Source: Sternotherus odoratus (Eukaryota; Chordata; Testudines; Kinosternidae). Taken from it: a stretch of DNA of 64,000 bases. The position numbers and the translations under genes are program-made. This document shows positions 57,776 to 64,000 of the stretch, piece by piece (the first letter of the stretch is position 1; the number at the start of each line of letters is the position of its first letter). The stretch covers positions 59,071,442 through 59,135,441 of the forward strand of contig JAVMKO010000005.1 in assembly GCA_032164245.1 (NCBI GenBank), in the 5' to 3' direction. The notes beneath the pieces were generated by a model, which was not told where the DNA came from, ran no database searches, and saw nothing but the letters and a program-made list of their open reading frames with translations.

Positions 57776-58330
57776 CCGGTGGAACTACTCTGACTACCTC
57801 CCCCCATAGCCCCCTGGCACAGCTACTCCCAGCGCCCCATACCCCCCGGTGCAGCCACCACCTCTTCCCCCCCCCCCAAAGCCCCCCCGGCGCAGCTACC
57901 CCCTAGTCTCCCCCCCGTGCAGTTACTCCCTTCCCTCCCATAGCCCCCCACACAGCTACTCCCCATCCCTCTGTAGCCCCTTTGTGTAGCCACCTCGTCC
58001 TCTTCCCCTCATAGCCTCCCAGTAGAGCTGCCCCACATCCCCTTCCCACCATAGTCCCCAGGCATAGCTACCTCCTACCCTCTCCTTTGTGCAGCACTCT
58101 CCAGCCCTATAGGCCCCTCGTGCAACCATGTCTGCCCCTTTGCCCCATAGCCCCTTAGCGCAGCTGCCACCCATCCCCTTCCCACCATAGTCCCCCATTG
58201 CAGCTACCCCCAGGCTCTCCTGGCTCCCCTTGTACAGCTACTTCTCCTCTTCCCTGCATGGGCCCTCCTTGTGCTGCCACCCCTCCCTTCCCCCTCATGG
58301 GGCCCTGCCCCATGCAGGTATCTCTCCTCC
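57776..58330. repeat. Degenerate continuation of the minisatellite
   Basis: Phrases such as 'catagccccctggcacagct', 'catagccccttagcgcagct' and 'gcagctac' keep recurring with irregular spacing, indicating older, diverged units. Confidence 0.7.
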
Positions 58331-58870
58331 CCCCCCCCTTTTTTTTTTAGTATTTCTGTTGTTTTATTCCCACTTTTTCCAGATGCCTGCACCATTATCT
58401 TCCTCCTTACCTTTCTCAACCCATCCCCTCCCATTGCTATCCCTCCTCCCTGGTTTTTCATTCTTCTCTTCTTCCATTTATTTACCCTCCCCCACATCTC
58501 CCCCCCCCCCAATTCTCAAAATTGTGGCGCTTTTTATTTCTCTCGAACCCCCCCCCCCCATGTCTCTTTCTGTGATCCTTTTAGGATGTCTGTTTTCTGC
58601 CCTCCCAATTTCCTCTTCTAAATCAACTTGAGGATCTAATTCTAATAATTTCCCCAGTACAGTTGGTACTCTTAGCACATTCCCACCCACGTATTTCTCT
58701 TAGAACCTTTTATTGCCCCTTATCCCAGTTCCCTGTGAGCCCTTTATCTTTCTCTTTTCTTCCACCATTACAATCTGCCTGTCACTTTTATTCTCTGTTC
58801 TGTACTCCAGCCCCTAGTCCCTTTTGTGCATGTCTCTCTCTCTCCCACCACCTTCATTCTCTTCTGCAGT
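58331..58870. repeat. Pyrimidine-rich low-complexity tract
   Basis: About 540 bp of C/T-dominated + strand with C10 and T11 runs. Open frames on both strands here are compositional. Confidence 0.7.
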
Positions 58871-60656
58871 AGCTGAGGTTTCTGCAGTGACTTCCTCTAG
58901 GTGAGCTGTGTTTTGTTTGTTTATTAAAACATGGCATGATCTTGGTTCTTTGGGGTCAGCCTGATATAGATTTGAATGAAAGATCAGAGGAGGTGGAGGG
59001 GAAGGGAAAAAGAAGACTGAGGTGAAATTCCTCACTACAGACAGATTAGAAAAGCTTTCATCCTGAGAATGAGGCAGTTTAGGATACTGTTTTAAACTTA
59101 GTCACAAATGAAGGAATAGACCTCCAAAAGAGCAAGACCTGTACTGTAGGTCTGTGTGTCTCGTGTGTGCGTGCACACGCTCTGAATTTCTACTCCTTCT
59201 GATGCTCATTTTTGGATTACACAGCATTAGCTTATGATGGCAGTATTTGTGTGATGGTTCATATATTGTTATTTCAGCAATTAAATCAGCTTTGATTAGA
59301 TAGGAGTCTCTCTGTTTCTTTAACTTCCAAGGTGCTTCTGTTTGCTAAATGTTTAGGTGTGGAGTGGAAGGTGGCACAAATACCATCACCAATGTCTGTG
59401 ATACAAGGGGTTTTGTGTCAGATATGGAGGAGTGAGCATTAAACAGAAGAGATTGTAGTGGTAGTTTTTAATGCCAAATTAGAGAAGACTAAAAAACATA
59501 TAATGTGGGTTTCACTTCTCCCTCCCACAAGAGCAGCCTCACTAACTAGAATTGTAGATGGCATGGCATTGAACCAATGCAGAACTCTTATTCAGCTTCC
59601 TTTGTGACTTGAGTTCAACTATATTTGAGTTCACCCTGTATCTGTTACACTGGATGTCTTGAGACCCCATTTTGGGACAATTGAGCCAAGTCAGAGTATC
59701 TGGCTTATGCACAGCTAAAGTTGGTAGCTTGGGGGAGAGAGAGCGCGCTCATAAGAAACCCCAAGATTTGAATAATGTATCTGTCCTGTTCCCATTACAG
59801 TTTAAACCATGTTGTAAATGGGTCAGAGGATAACCATATTAGAACAATGTCGGAGGATTCTTTCCATCTGTAATTTAGACAAGGTCTTGAGAAGCCATCT
59901 TATCCTTCACATGTGGATCCTTGCATGTATAATTTAATTTTTATTTCTGAAAAACAATTCACTTCTCTTCCTCGTCACAGACCTGTTCCCAGTTAACTGT
60001 TGAATGTTGTATGTTAGAATACACTTTTGTTAGCTTGGTTCTGTATTACCGCTGAACACTTTGTAATAGGAGACTAGAGTCATGCGGGATTAGATATCTC
60101 AGCAGAAAGCTCTCAGAAATCTGAGTTTATTTTGACTGTATAATCAATAAACTGTGCAAGTTATTTACTTGCAATTACATTTCTCCATTTCAGTGCTGTT
60201 GGTGTGTGTTGATTTTTAATTCCTTTGCATTTTAATTAGATTTACTCTTAGCTCATAGGAATTGCAAGAAAATATAAACTGGATCTGTTTTCCTCTCAAA
60301 AGAAGGGAATGGGATGGAAAGAAATGATAAATCTGCAGTAATCACTATTTTTTTGCCATCTACGCTTTTGCTATGTAAACTGATACTCATATGAATTGTG
60401 CCAAGTAAATGTTTTTTAGTAAGAACCCGTTTAGTAAGAATCTACCTGCCAGCCTGTCAGCAATTGACTTAAAAAAGCTGATCCTATTTGTAATATCTCT
60501 TCATCATGTGCTTTAAATTGATGTATGATGTGTCCAGATCTGTTCTGCAGCACAAAAAAAAAAGAAAAAGGTTTACATGTAAAATTATTATAGGAGGACT
60601 CTCCCCCAAACGGAAGGAATAGAGGAGACCCACTCCAAATGCAGGAGACGGGGAAA

Positions 60657-60770
60657 GTAAAGTAGCTTCCCCTTCCCCAGGTAAAGTAGCTTCCCCTTCC
60701 CCAGGTAAAGTAGCTTCCCCTTCCCCAGGTAAAGTAGCTTCCCCTTCCCCAGGTAAAGTAGCTTCCCCAC
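60657..60770. repeat. 24-bp tandem repeat, about 4.7 copies
   Basis: The unit reads 'ggtaaagtagcttccccttc' plus CCCA. Copies are nearly identical, so the array is young or homogenised. In one minus-strand frame it gives an eight-residue repeat (GRGSYFTW), which I regard as chance. Confidence 0.95.
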
Positions 60771-60797
60771 CCCAACCAGAGGCATTAGCTACTAGCT

Positions 60798-61260
60798 CAG
60801 GAGTGGGCAAACTTTTTGGCTCAAGGGCTACATTGGGATTGCGAAATTGTATGGTGGTCTGGGTAGGCTAGGTTATGCCTCCCCAAACAGCCTGGCTATG
60901 CTTCCATCTTCCTGCCCCACTCCGAACACCCGACCCATCCAACCCCCCTGCTCCTTGTCCCCCGACAACTCCCCCCCCCCCCCCGGATTTCTACACTTAT
61001 CCAAATCCCCCACTCCCCATCCCTTAACCTCCTGACCCCAGAACCTCACCCCATCTGACCACCCCCTGCCCCTTGTCCAACACCCCAGCCTCCTTGCCAT
61101 GCTGCTTAGAGTAACATGTCTGGCAGCTGCACGGCTTGGCTGGAGCCAGACGTGCTTGCATTGCCCTGTAGGAGCATGGGGGAACAGCAGAGGAGGGGCC
61201 GTGGGCTAGCCTCCCTGACTGGGAGCTCAGGGGCCGGGCAGGATGGTCCAGCGGGCCGAT
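60798..61260 (+). mobile_element. hAT element, right end missing
   Basis: Starts CAGGAGTGGGCAAACTTTTTGG, a typical hAT left end, and runs through C-rich filler to 'ggtccagcgggccgatg', where similarity to a hAT 3' part stops. The right terminal repeat and target duplication are not found. Confidence 0.65.
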
Positions 61261-62689
61261 GTTTTGTCAATTTCAGCAAGATTAAGAATGGAGTGAACTG
61301 TCTTCTTCACTGCATCTTCCTTAGAGCTCATCAAGTAAAGATTGAGGCATATCAAACAGTGCATGGAATGTTTGCACTGTTCCTGCCTTGCTGTACCATA
61401 TCTGTCAATAAAACATTTCAGTTTTCTATGCTTTCAATCAAGTCTTTCACCAGTGTTAGAGTAGTTTTGATTTTTTGTAATTAACTTTGATCCTTTTTGA
61501 ATTGTGTTGGCATAAATTCAGGTGATGAGACAAAAAGAAATTTAATTTTCTCAGACTGAGTGGAAGCAATAGTTTTAAAAATTGCTGCAGAATGGTAAAA
61601 TCATCTGACCATGTAAATCAGAAAACCATTGAACTTAACAAAAAAAAAACCAACCCCACCCCTGTGGAAGGTGGCTGAGCAAATTTATCAAATTTAAACT
61701 TGGGGTTTCCAAAATTTTTCTGAATAGGGGACCACGTCTTGGTGGTAAGGAAATATTTTTTCGCCACCCACAATCAACTTCAGTGCCAATTAAAAGAAAT
61801 TTAAAAGCACTCTGCCCCTTTCTGCCACCCAGTCACTTCCTGATAAAAGTTGATTACTCTCACTGCACATAAACAAGCTCAGGCCCTCCGTGACATCAAT
61901 TGGCTCTTCAGCAGTCCCTCTCATTGTCCTCCCTGCAACCAGTTCCATGATCCTGGCTCCTGTATCTGCTTATTCACCTACTTCAAGTTCTGCAGTGCTC
62001 CCTCTGTTTCCAGTGATCTTGGCTATGGATCCCCTGACAAATTGCTGCAGTGCAAAGGAGGCAGCTCCCTTTGGTAGCAGCTTCTTTCTGTTGTTTATAT
62101 TAAGATAGTACCCTATTCTCAGGAGTGGTAGGTTCTGGGTTTCTGGTAGAGGAGCCAATTTCTCTTAAGGAACTAGAGTCCCTTGTGGCAGCTCTGCTTC
62201 CATGTTATGTCCTACCTGGAACTGTGTCCTATGGGACTGGAATCAGCAGCATCACACAGCGGCCTAGTTCTGCTTGGGCCATAGAGCAGAGGTTCCAAAC
62301 TAACTGTTCAGATTTTGCCAAGGAGTAATGCGAGTTATTAGTTAAATTACTGTTTGGATTGTGCTGCTTGCAATTTACTACTAAATATAGCTTTATTTTT
62401 ATTATGTTTGGGAGTTTCAGAACAGGCACACAGTGTACCAGGATAATCATGAAACAGCAAAAGCACAATGGAGGAGAAATTTGCATATTTAAGTAATTGA
62501 TTCTGAAAGGCCTACAGGGAAGGAAACAATGAAGTTAGGAAGGGGATGAGAAGATGGTGAGAATTTGCAATGCCCCCACAACATTTTGGCAACTAATTTT
62601 TAAATGTTTGTATAAATTTAAATTTTATTTCCAGAAATTCCTGACACATTTCAAAATGTAGCCAGATTATTATTCCATTGATATCCTAG

Positions 62690-62803
62690 CTCCAAAACAC
62701 AAACCGTTTATTCCTCTGGGGTACCTGGCATTGACCACTTTTGGAAGACAGGATACTCAGCTAGACAGACCTTTGGTCTGACCCAGTATAGCCATTCTTA
62801 TGC
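62690..62803 (+). mobile_element. CR1 3'-end fragment
   Basis: 'gacagacctttggtctgacc' followed by 'cagtatagccattcttatg' is a standard reptilian CR1 3' terminus. About 110 bp remain. Confidence 0.85.
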
Positions 62804-64000
62804 ACTGAAACCCATTTTGGGATTTGTGGTTTGGGATTTTGCCTCGTACCTAGCCTCTTGGGGTCATCTGCTTTTTAATTTCAATGAGATCATGCAAAAC
62901 TATTCAATTGATGACCGAGTTTTTGGGCCAAGTGCAACAGATAGTTCTGCTGTTTGTACTATTTGATTCTGCATAGGCATTTATTCTGGTCATGCACACA
63001 GGATAGGCCCAAGATTAGTGTTATCTGTTGGTAACAATGTAACTAACTGGCCAATCTGAGAGTCTTCCCTCCATATCAAATGTCTATTCTTCTCTTTCTG
63101 ATTCACTCTGTTTAAGTGTCCTGCATATTACCTCCATATCTGCTCTGGAAGTACATTTTGATTCTTTTGGGCCAAATTTGTATAATAGAGGGCTGCAGGT
63201 TTCACAGGTTTTAAGAAAATTGTACATTATTCTGAGTTGTGGTGCTCAGGAAGGACGGGACACTCACTCAAAACTATGTGCTTCACCCAGCAGAGTGAGG
63301 TGTATTAGTTCATGTTTGCAGAGCACTCTGAAAGTGCAAGTTGCTCAGAGCAAAGTATCAGGACTTCAAAAATCTACTCTCCTGCTTCCTTGTGTTTAGT
63401 AAATCTTTGTAGGGAGAGTTAAGCCATTGAGAGCTCATGATAATTTTGGAAGTGAGCCTTCAGATGCACTGTTGTCTTCAGACAAATGGTTCTGGAGTGT
63501 TTCTGCTTAAAGCTTAAAGGAAACCCTAGGTTAATATGATGCTTGTCAGTTTCACTAATGCTACTCTGTATCTGGAGGGTGGGAGAGCATTCCTGTTCAC
63601 TTCCAAGAGCCTGAGGGGGAACATGACAGGGATTTAAACTGATGAGCACATACTGGTCAGCGGCTGATAGATGATTTCTCTGAGGATGGTCCAAAAGCAG
63701 CTCCCTGCTTAAATCCTAGCATTTTTCTCCCCTGCTCTTCCGTTACTAGGGATTGTTTTTTCTTACCATGGCTTTTTATCTGGACCTGTCTATGGCAGCA
63801 TCCCCCCTCTTCTCATTTTTGTGTGAGCTGTGAAATACTAGATTTAATTCAGTCATTGCTCCACTTTTTCCAAAGCATGCTAAGTATTTTTACCACTGTA
63901 TTTGTTAGCTGATGCAAATTCCTGTGCTTTGATCATAGTGTAACCTGGCTTGACACTATCGTTGTGAGGTAAGGCAAAGAAGTAACATGTTTAATAAGGT
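62804..64000. other. Intronic sequence, nothing recognised
   Basis: AT-rich DNA to the right edge. The open frames at 63178-63399 and 63419-63694 show no known domain. Confidence 0.6.

Larger units (their letters stand above)
56878..64000 (+). other. CSGALNACT2: Probable CSGALNACT2 intron 1 (partial)
   Basis: More than 7.1 kb. It opens with a 74-bp minisatellite (56983-57775) and its degenerate tail, and stays C/T-rich on the + strand to about 58,870. Then follow ordinary AT-rich sequence, a 24-bp tandem repeat (60657-60770), a truncated hAT (60798-61260) and a CR1 3' end (62690-62803). No coding exon recognised to the right edge. Confidence 0.55.

Noticed and set aside
60431..60810. Protein-like eight-residue repeat on the minus strand
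   Set aside because: A 24-bp repeat gives a periodic peptide in any open frame; no start context or homology.
57001..64000. A coding exon of CSGALNACT2
   Set aside because: No frame resembles the start of the enzyme; only intron-like sequence and repeats are seen.

Overview
This is vertebrate nuclear DNA: short phased exons in long introns, and an AT-rich background full of CR1 LINEs, MIR-like SINEs and fold-back DNA transposons. The mix of CR1 3' ends, hAT, Harbinger and mariner-like MITEs and a Helitron points to a sauropsid, most likely a turtle; that is inference from repeat content, not a database result.

Bases 1-37,760 hold the 3' two thirds of the receptor tyrosine kinase gene RET on the + strand. 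Fourteen coding exons, equivalent to human exons 7-20, run in order from 1769 to 35975. They encode cadherin-like domain 4, the cysteine-rich domain, the transmembrane helix, the kinase domain and the tyrosine-rich tail. Thirteen of the 14 exons have exactly the length I recall for the human exon; exon 10 is 6 bp shorter. All splice sites are GT-AG and no frame is broken. Both C-terminal isoforms can be read: RET9 by read-through of exon 19 (stop 33904-33906) and RET51 through exon 20 (stop 35973-35975). The 5' part of the gene lies left of the window.

Introns 7-19 carry most of the identifiable repeats: two CR1 fragments, several MIR-like SINEs, three copies of one Harbinger-like MITE, a CT-rich hAT element, a mariner-like element with a 62-bp-arm hairpin, and others.

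Bases 37,760-56,500 are intergenic. I see no protein gene there, but a CR1 with reverse transcriptase remnants, three hAT elements with 8-bp target duplications, a pogo/Tigger-like element, a strong orphan poly(A) signal at 49188, and a complete-looking nonautonomous Helitron (49513-50681).

A CpG island at about 56.6-57.0 kb, with Sp1-type boxes and a consensus splice donor at 56878, looks like the promoter and noncoding first exon of the next gene. From human synteny (RET then CSGALNACT2, same strand) it is probably CSGALNACT2. Its first intron opens with a 74-bp minisatellite and runs off the right edge; no coding exon of that gene is in the window.

I found no convincing new gene system. 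The most unusual items are an extra cysteine in RET exon 7, the Helitron with satellite-like filling, two very long hairpins of probable template-switch origin, the orphan poly(A) site, and the promoter-proximal minisatellite.
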